Positions 26,275-34,336 of a stretch of 64,000 nt of DNA are shown piece after piece. Source of the stretch: Streptomyces finlayi. Its GTDB lineage: Bacteria; Actinomycetota; Actinomycetes; Streptomycetales; Streptomycetaceae. Numbering within the stretch: position 1 is the stretch's first letter; every line of letters starts with the position of its first letter. Below the pieces are notes generated by a model, which saw only the letters and a program-made list of their open reading frames with translations, did no database searches and was not told where the DNA came from. Position numbers and translations under genes: made by a program. The stretch lies in the NCBI RefSeq assembly GCF_014216315.1, contig NZ_CP045702.1:1736001-1800000 (forward strand). Direction: 5' to 3'.

Positions 26275-28062
26275 TTGCCCCCCTCCTCCAACAGCTCCAC
26301 CGACGGGTACGACCTCGTCCTGCGCCTCCTGGTCGGAGTGCTCGCCGTCGTCGTTCCCCTGTCCCACCTCGCCTGGCTGTCCGGCAACATTGCCGCCTAC
26401 CTGACCGGCATCACCTGGGCGCCGTACCAGCCGACCAACGCCCTGCTCCATCCCGAACGCCTATGGCCCCAGGCAGGGGAAACGTCCCTGCTCATCAGCA
26501 CCCGTATCGTCCCCGTGCTCCTCCTCCTGGCCCTCGGTGCAGCGGCCGGCATCCTGTGGTCCCGGCACAAGAACCGCAGCGGCGGCCGGAAGAAGATCAC
26601 CGACATGGCCAAGGCCCGGGACATCCAGCCGCTGATGGCCAAGGCGATCACCAACAAGGCCCGTTCGCTGCGCCCGAGCCTGAAGGACGCCAAGCACATC
26701 GACGCGAAGGACACCGGCATCCTGCTCGGCAACCTCCAAGGCAGCCGCCACGAGGTGCGGATGGGCTTCGAGGACGTCGCCGTCGCGATCATGGCCCCCC
26801 GGTCCGGCAAGACCACTTCGCTCGCCATCCCCTCCATGCTCGCCGCCCCCGGCCCGGTCCTTCTGACGTCGAACAAGGCCGCCGGGGATGCCTTCACCAC
26901 CGCCTACGACGCCCGCACTCAGGTGGGACGGGTGTGGACCATGGACCCGCAGCAGATCGCCCACGCAGCCCGCGAAATGTGGTGGAACCCCCTCGCCAGC
27001 GCGAAAACCCTCGACGGCGCAGGCCGGTTGGCCGGTCACTTCCTCGCCGCGAGCGTGGATGCGAGCGCGCAGGGCGACTTCTGGTCCAAGGCCGGCAGCA
27101 ACATCCTGTCCCAGCTCCTACTGGCCGCAGCCCTCGACGAGCGGCCGATCACCGACATCATGCAGTGGCTCGCCTTCCCCGCCGACCGCACCCCGCTCGA
27201 CATCCTCCGCGACCATGATTTCGCCGCAGTCGCCGCCCAGCTCAAGGGCACCGTCGAAGGACCGCCGGAGACACGGGACGGCATCTACGAGACCGCCCGC
27301 CAGTACGCCGCCGCCCTGCTCAACACCGAGATCGCGGCATGGGTGACGCCGCAGAAGGACGTCCCCGAGTTCCGGCCCGCGCAGTTCGTCACCTCCACCG
27401 ACACGCTGTTCCTGCTGAGCAAGGACGGCGGCGGCGGAGCCTCGGCATTGATCGCCGCCTGCGCGGACTCGGTCATGCGCGCGGCGACCGCCCAGGCCGA
27501 GCGCGCCGGCGGACGTCTCGACCCGCCGATGCTGGCGATCCTCGACGAGGCCGCCAACGTCTGCAAAATCTCGGACCTTCCGGACCTGTACTCCCACCTC
27601 GGCAGCCGCGGGATCATCCCGATCACCATCCTCCAGAGCTACCGCCAGGGCCAGAAAGTCTGGGGTGACGCGGGCATGGACGCCATGTGGTCCGCCTCGA
27701 CCGTGAAGGTCATCGGGGCCGGCATCGACGACCCCGACTTCGCCGACAAGCTCTCCCGGCTCATCGGCGACCACGACGTGGAAACCACCTCCACCTCCCA
27801 CTCCGACTCCGGCAAGTCGACCTCGGTGAGCATGCGACAGGAGCGGATCCTGCCCGCCGACGCGATCCGCGCCCTTCCCAAGGGCACCGCCCTGTGCTTC
27901 GCCACCGGCATGCGGGCCGCGATGCTCGACCTCCGTCCGTGGTACCAGGAGCCCGGCGCCGACGAGCTGTCCGCCGCCTCGGCCCACGCGTCCAAGGGCA
28001 TCACCGCCCGCGCCATCGCCAAGCACGCTCTCCAGCAGGACGACTACGGCAGCGCCGCGTAG
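26275..28062 (+). CDS. VirD4/TraG-like type IV coupling ATPase
   Basis: The 595-residue product starts at TTG 26275. Two N-terminal transmembrane helices (about 13-33 and 77-95) are followed by a cytoplasmic ATPase domain with Walker A APRSGKTT (174-181) and Walker B LAILDEAANV around 421-430. There is also an ILQSYRQGQKVWG segment typical of TraG/VirD4. This protein would bring DNA-protein substrates to the secretion channel. A longer frame runs upstream, overlapping the DUF317 gene, and is not favoured. The gene is well separated from the other T4SS components by accessory genes. Confidence 0.93.
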   Translation: MPPSSNSSTDGYDLVLRLLVGVLAVVVPLSHLAWLSGNIAAYLTGITWAPYQPTNALLHPERLWPQAGETSLLISTRIVPVLLLLALGAAAGILWSRHKNRSGGRKKITDMAKARDIQPLMAKAITNKARSLRPSLKDAKHIDAKDTGILLGNLQGSRHEVRMGFEDVAVAIMAPRSGKTTSLAIPSMLAAPGPVLLTSNKAAGDAFTTAYDARTQVGRVWTMDPQQIAHAAREMWWNPLASAKTLDGAGRLAGHFLAASVDASAQGDFWSKAGSNILSQLLLAAALDERPITDIMQWLAFPADRTPLDILRDHDFAAVAAQLKGTVEGPPETRDGIYETARQYAAALLNTEIAAWVTPQKDVPEFRPAQFVTSTDTLFLLSKDGGGGASALIAACADSVMRAATAQAERAGGRLDPPMLAILDEAANVCKISDLPDLYSHLGSRGIIPITILQSYRQGQKVWGDAGMDAMWSASTVKVIGAGIDDPDFADKLSRLIGDHDVETTSTSHSDSGKSTSVSMRQERILPADAIRALPKGTALCFATGMRAAMLDLRPWYQEPGADELSAASAHASKGITARAIAKHALQQDDYGSAA

Positions 28063-28084
28063 CTGTACCCAGCAACTGGAAGTC

Positions 28085-28495
28085 CTGTCCACCAGCCAGT
28101 ACGCGGCCATGAAGGACGGGCACTGGAACCTCGCCAAACTCGCTGAAGCCTCCGCCCAGGTGTCGCACGCCGGAGCCCTGTGCGCCCGCGCCATCCACGC
28201 ACGCACCGAAACGCTGCTCTACGACGACGCCGACGAGACACCCGAGGCGAGCCGCACTGTCCTGGCCGAGGCCGCCGAGAAGATGGGCTTCGCGTCCCAG
28301 GTGTACGTCGGGCTGGCACAACAGCTCTCCCGGCGAACCCTCTCCGCCGCCGCCCAGCAAGAGGACCAGCGGCTCATCCAGCACGCCCTCGCGGAGCTCG
28401 GAACTCCCGGCACCCCGTCCGCGGCGGCGCCCGCGGCGGAGAACAGTCTGCCCCCGCTCCCAGCGATACGCGGAGCCGCGCCGAGGAAACGGTGA
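28085..28495 (+). CDS. Small helical accessory protein, probable CTG start
   Basis: The first ATG is at 28109, but the sequence just upstream, from CTG 28085, aligns base by base with the TTG start of the gene at 29301 (STSQYAAM versus SATQYTAL). I therefore take CTG 28085, giving 136 residues. A GGAAG lies three bases upstream. The protein is helical and Ala-rich with a Pro/Ala tail ending RGAAPRKR. No known family is recognised. It follows the coupling-protein gene by 22 bases and may share its message. Confidence 0.55.
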   Translation: MSTSQYAAMKDGHWNLAKLAEASAQVSHAGALCARAIHARTETLLYDDADETPEASRTVLAEAAEKMGFASQVYVGLAQQLSRRTLSAAAQQEDQRLIQHALAELGTPGTPSAAAPAAENSLPPLPAIRGAAPRKR

Positions 28496-28558
28496 CCGCG
28501 GCCCGCTCAAACCTCCGGGCGTTGCACCCTCGGGCACGTCCCCTGACTGGAATCGCTC

Positions 28559-28708
28559 ATGGACAGCTACGAACCCCACGACCTCGACGAGATGACGCCC
28601 ACCCATTCCGAGCGGACCACCCGGAACTGCGGCACCTCGTCGCATCCGCTGATCCCCACATGTGCACCCGCCACTCAGGTCGCACGGGCGGCTGTCGCCC
28701 GCCTCTGA
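28559..28708 (+). CDS. Possible 49-residue protein
   Basis: A short ATG frame (28559-28708) lies in a 257-base gap. The product would be acidic at its N-terminus (MDSYEPHDLDEM) and ends VARAAVARL. No convincing ribosome site precedes it. It is listed because the gap is otherwise empty and the composition resembles the other small proteins. It could equally be non-coding. Confidence 0.25.
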   Translation: MDSYEPHDLDEMTPTHSERTTRNCGTSSHPLIPTCAPATQVARAAVARL

Positions 28709-28764
28709 TCTCTCGCCCTGCCCCCTCCTCCAACCCCGACCGCTAGGGAGAACTGCCCGGCCCC

Positions 28765-29358
28765 ATGACGACACCAGGCTCTGACCAGCAACTCTTTGAA
28801 GTGCCGACACCACCTACGCCACCCGAGCAGCTCCTGCTTCTCGCGGCGGCCTTCACCCGGCACAACGACGCCCTCGTGGCTCTCAATTTCGAAGTCCCGC
28901 TCCCGGGGGCAGCGATCGGCGGGCACCACGTCAGCTCCGCGCAGCGGCTGGCCCGTGGCACTCTCGCCGCGATCAATGCAGTCAAGAACCAGCCGCTCTA
29001 CCACCACGTCGAAACCGGCGACACCCTCGTGCGGCTCAACCAACTGGCATACCTGGCAACCGAGTCCGCCGACCATCTCATCGACGCCTCGGACATCCTC
29101 AGCACTGCGGCCAGAAAGGCAGCCGGCCTGGGTGACGAGCACGCCCACCCCTCCGTCATCTCGGCGGCGAGCCGTCGCGTCAGGCTTGCCGGCGAGTTGA
29201 CCGCGCTCGCCCCGAGGCATCGGTCGAGGCCGCCGCCCACGTCGCCACAGAGATGCGCCGCCGCAGCCGCCCTCTTCCAACAGCTAGTGAGGACGTCGCT
29301 TTGTCGGCCACCCAGTACACCGCGCTGCAGGCCGCCGCCCGCGGGCACGTCCGCGTGA
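28765..29358 (+). CDS. Helical accessory protein, C-terminus possibly frameshifted
   Basis: The 197-residue frame starts at ATG 28765; an in-frame CTG at 28753 next to GGGAG is an alternative. Residues about 20-150 are helical (AQRLARGTLAAINAV, LNQLAYLATESADHLI). From about 29210 the reading frame becomes low-complexity Pro/Arg, while frame 0 carries a natural helical continuation (EASVEAAAHVATEM). This suggests one lost C in the CCCC run at 29210-29213. As read, the 3' end overlaps the next gene by 58 bases. The function is unknown. Confidence 0.6.
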   Translation: MTTPGSDQQLFEVPTPPTPPEQLLLLAAAFTRHNDALVALNFEVPLPGAAIGGHHVSSAQRLARGTLAAINAVKNQPLYHHVETGDTLVRLNQLAYLATESADHLIDASDILSTAARKAAGLGDEHAHPSVISAASRRVRLAGELTALAPRHRSRPPPTSPQRCAAAAALFQQLVRTSLCRPPSTPRCRPPPAGTSA

Positions 29359-29624
29359 CGGAGATGCTCGGCAAGCAGTACGTCCACAACCGCGACGGCG
29401 GAATGACGATCAGCACCATCCGCTCCCTCGAGGCCAAGGGCCTGCTGCAGCGCGAACCCCTGCCGGCCTCCTTCGCAGGGTCCGATCACCGGGCACGCCT
29501 CCACCTCACCTCCCATGGCGTCACGGCACTCGCACGCGCCTACGGCCGCCCCCATCCCGCCGCCCCAGACACCCGCGTCGCCCCGAAGCCCGCACTCGGC
29601 TCGACGGCGGTACGTACCCGCTGA
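29301..29624 (+). CDS. Small winged-helix-like protein
   Basis: The 107-residue product starts at TTG 29301, seven bases after TGAGGA. It has a pattern of three helices and a wing: VTEMLGKQYVHNRDGG, then ISTIRSLEAKGLLQ, then a strand turn and LTSHGVTALARAYG. This is reminiscent of MarR/PadR-type DNA-binding proteins, although short. The tail is Pro/Ala-rich and ends STAVRTR. A local regulator of the accessory operon is possible. The longer frame from ATG 29253 would start within what looks like the end of the previous gene. Confidence 0.62.
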   Translation: MSATQYTALQAAARGHVRVTEMLGKQYVHNRDGGMTISTIRSLEAKGLLQREPLPASFAGSDHRARLHLTSHGVTALARAYGRPHPAAPDTRVAPKPALGSTAVRTR

Positions 29625-29670
29625 CCAGCACGGCCCGGGGCCTTGACGCCCGCCACCCACGAAAGCCCTC

Positions 29671-30471
29671 ATGCCCGACGCATCCCAGTTCCTTGCCACC
29701 GTTCTCGCCCAGCCCCATCCCGCCCTCGGCGTCTTCGTTCCGGCAGGGCTGCATCCACCCGCTGCCGAGCGTCGGCTCATCGACGCGCTCACCCGCGCAG
29801 GCAGCGGCCTGATTGAGATCGGACTGCCTTCACATTCCGCGCCCCTCGATGGGCCAGTCATACGGGCCGCCTACCACCAGGCCCTGCGGCAAGGAACCGA
29901 TCTGGCCCGCACGTTGCGTGCAGTCGAGCACGCGGCGGGCCGGGCCCCGACGGTGGTGATGGCCTACTGGGAGCCCGTCCAGCACGAGGGTCCGGAGCGG
30001 CTGGCTCTCGCCTGTGCGGCAGCCGGGGCTGCCGGTGTGATGGTCGTCGATCTTCCCGCGTGCATGGCCGGACGCTGGCGCGACGCCACGCAGGACGCGG
30101 GCCTGTGCGCCCCACGCCTCGTTCCGCGCCACACCCCCGGCACCGGCCTCGCGAGCGCGACCGCCGGTGCGTCGGGATGGCTCTACGCGCCCGCCAGCAC
30201 GGCCACCACCGGCTACCAGGGCGCCCTGGACATTCCAGCCCTCGGCGCCTTCATCCAGCGCCTTCGCGCAGCGAGCCCGCTGCCCGTGGTCTCGGGGGTG
30301 GGGATCTCCACCCCGGGCCTCGCAGCATGTGTCGCCCCGCTGGTGGACGCGGTCGTGATCGGCACCCCCATCGTCCGCGCCCTGGCCGCCGACCCCGCCC
30401 AAGCCCCCTCGCTGATCGCATCGTTCGCCCGGGCCCTTCACCCGACCAGCACCACGGAGACCCGTGCCTGA
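29671..30471 (+). CDS. Orphan tryptophan synthase alpha-like protein
   Basis: The 266-residue product has the TrpA (beta/alpha)8 plan and about its usual length. The catalytic pair is present: Glu49 in GLIEIGLP and Asp60 in APLDGP, the same numbers as in E. coli TrpA. VMAYWEPV, GVMVVDLPA and the phosphate-binding SGVGIST follow. TrpA cleaves indole-3-glycerol phosphate to indole and glyceraldehyde 3-phosphate, normally with TrpB. No trpB is nearby, so it may work alone as an indole-glycerol phosphate lyase or supplement the host enzyme. The start is ATG 29671, without a clear ribosome site. Its 3' end overlaps the next gene by eight bases. Confidence 0.85.
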   Translation: MPDASQFLATVLAQPHPALGVFVPAGLHPPAAERRLIDALTRAGSGLIEIGLPSHSAPLDGPVIRAAYHQALRQGTDLARTLRAVEHAAGRAPTVVMAYWEPVQHEGPERLALACAAAGAAGVMVVDLPACMAGRWRDATQDAGLCAPRLVPRHTPGTGLASATAGASGWLYAPASTATTGYQGALDIPALGAFIQRLRAASPLPVVSGVGISTPGLAACVAPLVDAVVIGTPIVRALAADPAQAPSLIASFARALHPTSTTETRA

Positions 30472-30931
30472 CTACCTCGCCCCGACCGAGGCCCTTTCCA
30501 ACCTGACCACCGAAGCGCTCGACCTGCACCGAGCCCTGCGCGGCAGCGGCAGTGTCCACGTGCGCACCTTGGCCGCTCGGATCACCGAAGCCCAGACCCT
30601 TTCCGGCAACGCCCTGCGACTGCTCCTCACCCTCGCCCAGGACCAGCCGCGCAGCCGGGTCAAAGACCTGCTCCTCCTGGAACGGGTCGCGCAGATCGCC
30701 AAGGCTGGCCAGGACGCGGGCGCCGAACTGGCCGCGGCCCTCGCCCGTGCCGTGGAGAACCAACGCCGTTGTGCCGGCGCAGCGTCGGGGCCAGTGGTTC
30801 TGATCGGCCCCTCGCCGCAGCAGTTCATCGAGTCGGCTGCCGACCTCCTCGACTGCATTCCCGCCCATTACCACGCGATATACCGCGACGGCCTGCTGCC
30901 GCCCAATCTCCCCACGCACCAGCCCTCTTGA
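30464..30931 (+). CDS. Helical hypothetical protein
   Basis: The 155-residue product starts at GTG, with GGAG about seven bases upstream and an eight-base overlap with the TrpA-like gene. It appears to consist of four or five helices (LTTEALDLHRALRG, ARITEAQTLSGNALRLLL, DAGAELAAALARAVENQ) and an unstructured end without the basic tail. No family is recognised. Coupled translation with the TrpA-like gene suggests a related role or simply packing. Confidence 0.65.
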   Translation: MPDYLAPTEALSNLTTEALDLHRALRGSGSVHVRTLAARITEAQTLSGNALRLLLTLAQDQPRSRVKDLLLLERVAQIAKAGQDAGAELAAALARAVENQRRCAGAASGPVVLIGPSPQQFIESAADLLDCIPAHYHAIYRDGLLPPNLPTHQPS

Positions 30932-30964
30932 GGGCACCCCGTTTCCCTCACCCCAGGACAGGCC

Positions 30965-31879
30965 ATTTCAGATCAGCCTCAATTCCGTGCCCTCTCGCTG
31001 GGTGCGGGAGTTCAGTCCAGCACCCTCCTCGCCCTCTCAGCGGAAGGAATTCTTCCCAAGGTCGATTACGCAATCTTCGCCGACACAGGTTGGGAGCCCG
31101 AAGCCGTTTACTCTCACTTGGACCGTCTGGAACATGAGATAGCAAGACCTGCTGGCATACACGTTTTTCGCGTCTCGTCCGGCAACATTCGCAGTGACGC
31201 CTTGAATCCCGATCGTCGATTCGCCTCCATGCCTCTTCACGTCCTCAATAAGGACGGCCGACCTGGGATGACTCGGCGGCAATGCACTGGCGAATATAAA
31301 ATAAGGCCCATCAAGCAGAAGGTTCGCGAACTGCTCGGCCACCCCTATCCGTCACGGATCCCCACGGGGGTTTTCGTCGAGCAGTGGGTCGGCATCTCCA
31401 CCGATGAATTCCATAGGGCCAAGGATGCCGACGTCAAATACATGCATAATCGGCATCCCCTGCTGGACCTGGGCTGGAGCCGAGCGGACTGCATCCGTTA
31501 CCTGACCTCGCTCGGGCTGGCAGAAACACCAAAATCAAGTTGCCTTGGGTGCCCTTTCCACGGCAACGCCCAGTGGAGACACATCAGGGATACGTCTCCT
31601 TCTGAATGGGCGGACGTGGTCGCATTCGACGCCGCCATTCGTCAGGGAAATGCGCGCGCCAACGCAACGGGTAACAGGCTACTCGGCGAGGCATTTCTGC
31701 ACCGCTCCCGCGTCCCCCTGAGCCAGGCGCCGATCGACCATGTCACCGCTGCGGAGCGGGCCGCCCTCCAGGACGAGGCGGACAAGCTGGAGAACGGTGT
31801 CGTGGACGGCTGCTCGCCCTGGGCGTGCCGCGGGGATACGGACGCGCCGGCGCAGGACGACTTCGGGCTGGCCACTTGA
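30965..31879 (+). CDS. PP-loop (PAPS reductase-like) protein, ATT start
   Basis: The product has 304 residues from ATT 30965, six bases after AGGA. The previous stop (TGA 30929) is in the same frame, and no ATG, GTG, TTG or CTG lies between it and the PP-loop SLGAGVQSSTLL, so the real start must be near this ATT. After the PP-loop come IFADTGWEP, a conserved RRQCTGEYK segment and a CLGC pair. These are typical of the PAPS reductase/DndC-like superfamily, which adenylates or transfers sulfur. The first about 730 bases are clearly AT-richer than the surroundings. It overlaps the methyltransferase gene by four bases. Confidence 0.8.
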   Translation: MSDQPQFRALSLGAGVQSSTLLALSAEGILPKVDYAIFADTGWEPEAVYSHLDRLEHEIARPAGIHVFRVSSGNIRSDALNPDRRFASMPLHVLNKDGRPGMTRRQCTGEYKIRPIKQKVRELLGHPYPSRIPTGVFVEQWVGISTDEFHRAKDADVKYMHNRHPLLDLGWSRADCIRYLTSLGLAETPKSSCLGCPFHGNAQWRHIRDTSPSEWADVVAFDAAIRQGNARANATGNRLLGEAFLHRSRVPLSQAPIDHVTAAERAALQDEADKLENGVVDGCSPWACRGDTDAPAQDDFGLAT

Positions 31880-33147
31880 TAGTTGATCTCTTCGCGGGTC
31901 CGGGTGGCTGGAGCAGAGCACTGGGAGTGCTCGGTGTTCGGGACGTCGGCCTGGAGTGGGACGAGTGGGCCTGCAAGACCCGGGTGGCCGCAAGCCAGTT
32001 GACGGTGCGGACCGACGTGGCGATGTATCCGACGTGGCCCTTCATCGGCCGTACCCGCGGGCTGATCGCGTCCCCTCCGTGCCAGGCATGGAGCATGGCC
32101 GGCAAGCGACTCGGCCTGGTGGACCAGCCGCTCGTACACGAGGCCGTCGAGAACCTCGCCGCCGGCCGCGACATTCGCGAACGCCTCCTCGCCGCCTGCC
32201 GCGACGAGCGCTCCCTGCTCGCGGCGGAACCGATGCGCTACCTCCACGCCCTGAACGCCGTCGGCGAACCCGAGTGGGTCGCCATGGAGGAGGTCCCGGA
32301 CGTCCTGCCCTTGTGGAAGCAGTACGCCGCCGTCCTGAGGTCCTGGGGCTTCTCGACCTGGTGCGGCATCCTGAACGCGGCCGACTACGGCGTACCGCAG
32401 ACCCGCAGGCGGGCGATCCTGCTCGCTTCCCGGGTGCGCACTGCCCAGCCCCCCACTCCGACACACGCCCAAGTCGGCGAGCCTGACTCGCTGTTCGGGC
32501 CGGGCCGCACGCGCTGGGTCAGCATGGCCGAGGCTCTGGGATGGGGCGCCACCGACCGGCCCGTTCCCACCGTCTGCGCCGGCGGCGGACCCGGCGGCGG
32601 CCCCGAACCCTTCCCCTCCGGGTCCCGCAAGACCCTGTCCGACGCCCGGGAGCGGGGTACCTGGACACCGCGGCCGGACGGGATCGTCCTGCAGTCCCGC
32701 CGCGAAGGCGCCGGGTGGGCGGCCCGGCACGGGGCCCGCGAGAACCGGGCCGCGAGCGCTCCGGCGCCGACGTTCACCGCTGAGGCGCACCGCTGGTCCT
32801 GGTCCCTGCGGAGCAACAACCAGGCCAACGCCACCATCCGCTCCATCGAGGAGCCGGCGGGGACGCTGTTCTTCGGGCACCGCGCTAATGAATGCACCTG
32901 GATCGCCGAACCACCCGCCGCTCAGCAGGAAGACGCGGCGTCGGCGCCCGTCCCGGAGCCGATTCGTATCACCGCCCGCGAGGCCGGCACCCTGCAGACC
33001 TTCCCGGCGAACTACCCCTGGGCGGGCAACAAGGGCCAGCAGTTCTCGCAGATCGGCAACGCCGTGCCCCCGTTGCTCGCGGCCCACCTGCTCGCCCCGC
33101 ACTTGAACATTGCCCTCAACCCCGACGACTTCACCCTGGCCGCCTGA
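31876..33147 (+). CDS. DNA (cytosine-5) methyltransferase
   Basis: The 423-residue product starts at TTG 31876 in a TTGA overlap. All key motifs are present: motif I VDLFAGPGGWS (about 3-13), motif IV SPPCQAWS with catalytic Cys69, motif VI EEVP (138-141), motif VIII QTRRR (175-179) and motifs IX/X near the C-terminus (REAGTLQTFP, QIGNAVPP). A target-recognition region of about 200 residues lies between VIII and IX. No restriction endonuclease gene is adjacent. It may protect element DNA from host restriction. A longer start at 31825 would lie inside the preceding gene. Confidence 0.95.
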   Translation: MIVDLFAGPGGWSRALGVLGVRDVGLEWDEWACKTRVAASQLTVRTDVAMYPTWPFIGRTRGLIASPPCQAWSMAGKRLGLVDQPLVHEAVENLAAGRDIRERLLAACRDERSLLAAEPMRYLHALNAVGEPEWVAMEEVPDVLPLWKQYAAVLRSWGFSTWCGILNAADYGVPQTRRRAILLASRVRTAQPPTPTHAQVGEPDSLFGPGRTRWVSMAEALGWGATDRPVPTVCAGGGPGGGPEPFPSGSRKTLSDARERGTWTPRPDGIVLQSRREGAGWAARHGARENRAASAPAPTFTAEAHRWSWSLRSNNQANATIRSIEEPAGTLFFGHRANECTWIAEPPAAQQEDAASAPVPEPIRITAREAGTLQTFPANYPWAGNKGQQFSQIGNAVPPLLAAHLLAPHLNIALNPDDFTLAA

Positions 33148-34274
33148 TGCCCCGCACTCCCGCACCCGACGAGGACGACCTCGACTCCATCCCGCCGCCG
33201 CACCCGGTCTTCTACGTCGAGCAGGCCCTCCTCGGTGCTCTCCTGCTCGACCCGCAGCACCTTCGCGACGTGACCGGGATCGGACCCGACGCGTTCTCCA
33301 CCGCGGCCCATGCAGCCCTGTTCACCGCGATCCGCTCCCTGCCGGCCCCCGACCCGGCCGAACACGCCAAGAACACGAAGTGGCTCGCCGCCGTGCTCAC
33401 TGCCGCCCGCGAGCAGGCGCGCGGGCTGTCCGCCCCGTACCTGCACCATCTGATCCAGGTCTGCCCCTGGCCCCGGCACGCACCCGCGTATGCGCGGATG
33501 GTCGAGGCCGAGCACTCCCGGCGCCGTCTGGCGGGGGCCGCTCAGCGCCTCATGCACACCGCAGAGGACACCACGCTCCCGCAGCGCGTGGCCATGACGC
33601 TCGCCGAGGCCGATGCCCTCGCCACCGTGGTGGATGAGATCGCGGCGCGGTTCCCTCCACACGCCGGTTCCCTGCCCCGCACTCCGACTCCTGAGCCGAC
33701 CGCAGCCCACGACGAGGACGCGGTCGACGAGGAGCGGCTGCTGCTCGCGACAGCGACCGTGCACCCCAGCGACGTCGAGCAGATGCGATGGCTCGTGCCC
33801 GGCGACTTCACGCAGCCTTTGCACGCCGGGCTGTGGCAGAGCCTGATCACCCTGACCCGGCGCCATGCGCCCGTCGATCCGGTGACGGTCCTGTGGGAAG
33901 CACGGCAACGCGGTCTGCTCGGCCCCGGGGCCGAGCCGCGAGAGCTGCTGGAACTCCTTGCCGGACCGGTCGGCTCCCCGGAGCACTGGGGCGAGCGCGT
34001 CCTGCAGCGCTCACTCCTCGCGACAACTCGGCACGTCGGCCGGCGGATCGAGGCGTTCACCAACGACCCGGCCACCACTCCGTACCAACTCGTCGTCGGC
34101 AGCCGCCGCGCGCTCGCCGACCTGTCCTCCCTACGCACCCGTTGGCAGCACGCCACCTCCTCACCGACTCCGGCGCAACGGACCGGACGCCCCAAGGCCA
34201 CGAAGGCCACGGCCGTGCCCCGCGCCGGCCCCCCACGGACCACAGCACCGCCCGCCGCGCGCAGTTCCCGCTGA
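33147..34274 (+). CDS. Protein with two DnaB N-terminal-like domains
   Basis: The 375-residue product starts at ATG overlapping the methyltransferase stop by one base. Two DnaB-N-like helical domains are seen, at about 20-150 (VEQALLGALLLDP, a typical first helix) and 190-310 (EERLLLATATVHP). No RecA-like ATPase follows. In DnaB this domain forms the collar that binds primase or the loader. Here the protein could sequester or recruit the host replicative helicase, DnaB. The tail is basic and Pro/Ala-rich (PPAARSSR). Confidence 0.75.
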   Translation: MPRTPAPDEDDLDSIPPPHPVFYVEQALLGALLLDPQHLRDVTGIGPDAFSTAAHAALFTAIRSLPAPDPAEHAKNTKWLAAVLTAAREQARGLSAPYLHHLIQVCPWPRHAPAYARMVEAEHSRRRLAGAAQRLMHTAEDTTLPQRVAMTLAEADALATVVDEIAARFPPHAGSLPRTPTPEPTAAHDEDAVDEERLLLATATVHPSDVEQMRWLVPGDFTQPLHAGLWQSLITLTRRHAPVDPVTVLWEARQRGLLGPGAEPRELLELLAGPVGSPEHWGERVLQRSLLATTRHVGRRIEAFTNDPATTPYQLVVGSRRALADLSSLRTRWQHATSSPTPAQRTGRPKATKATAVPRAGPPRTTAPPAARSSR

Positions 34275-34336
34275 CCCCCACCCGCCGGTCGCCGAACCCC
34301 CAGTGGTCCGGCGACCGGCAGAAGAGAGCCCCCTTC

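Noticed and set aside
29671..30471. TrpA-like gene as a misplaced part of the host trp operon
   Set aside because: No trp neighbours are present and it overlaps element genes on both sides in orientation and spacing; it behaves as part of the element.
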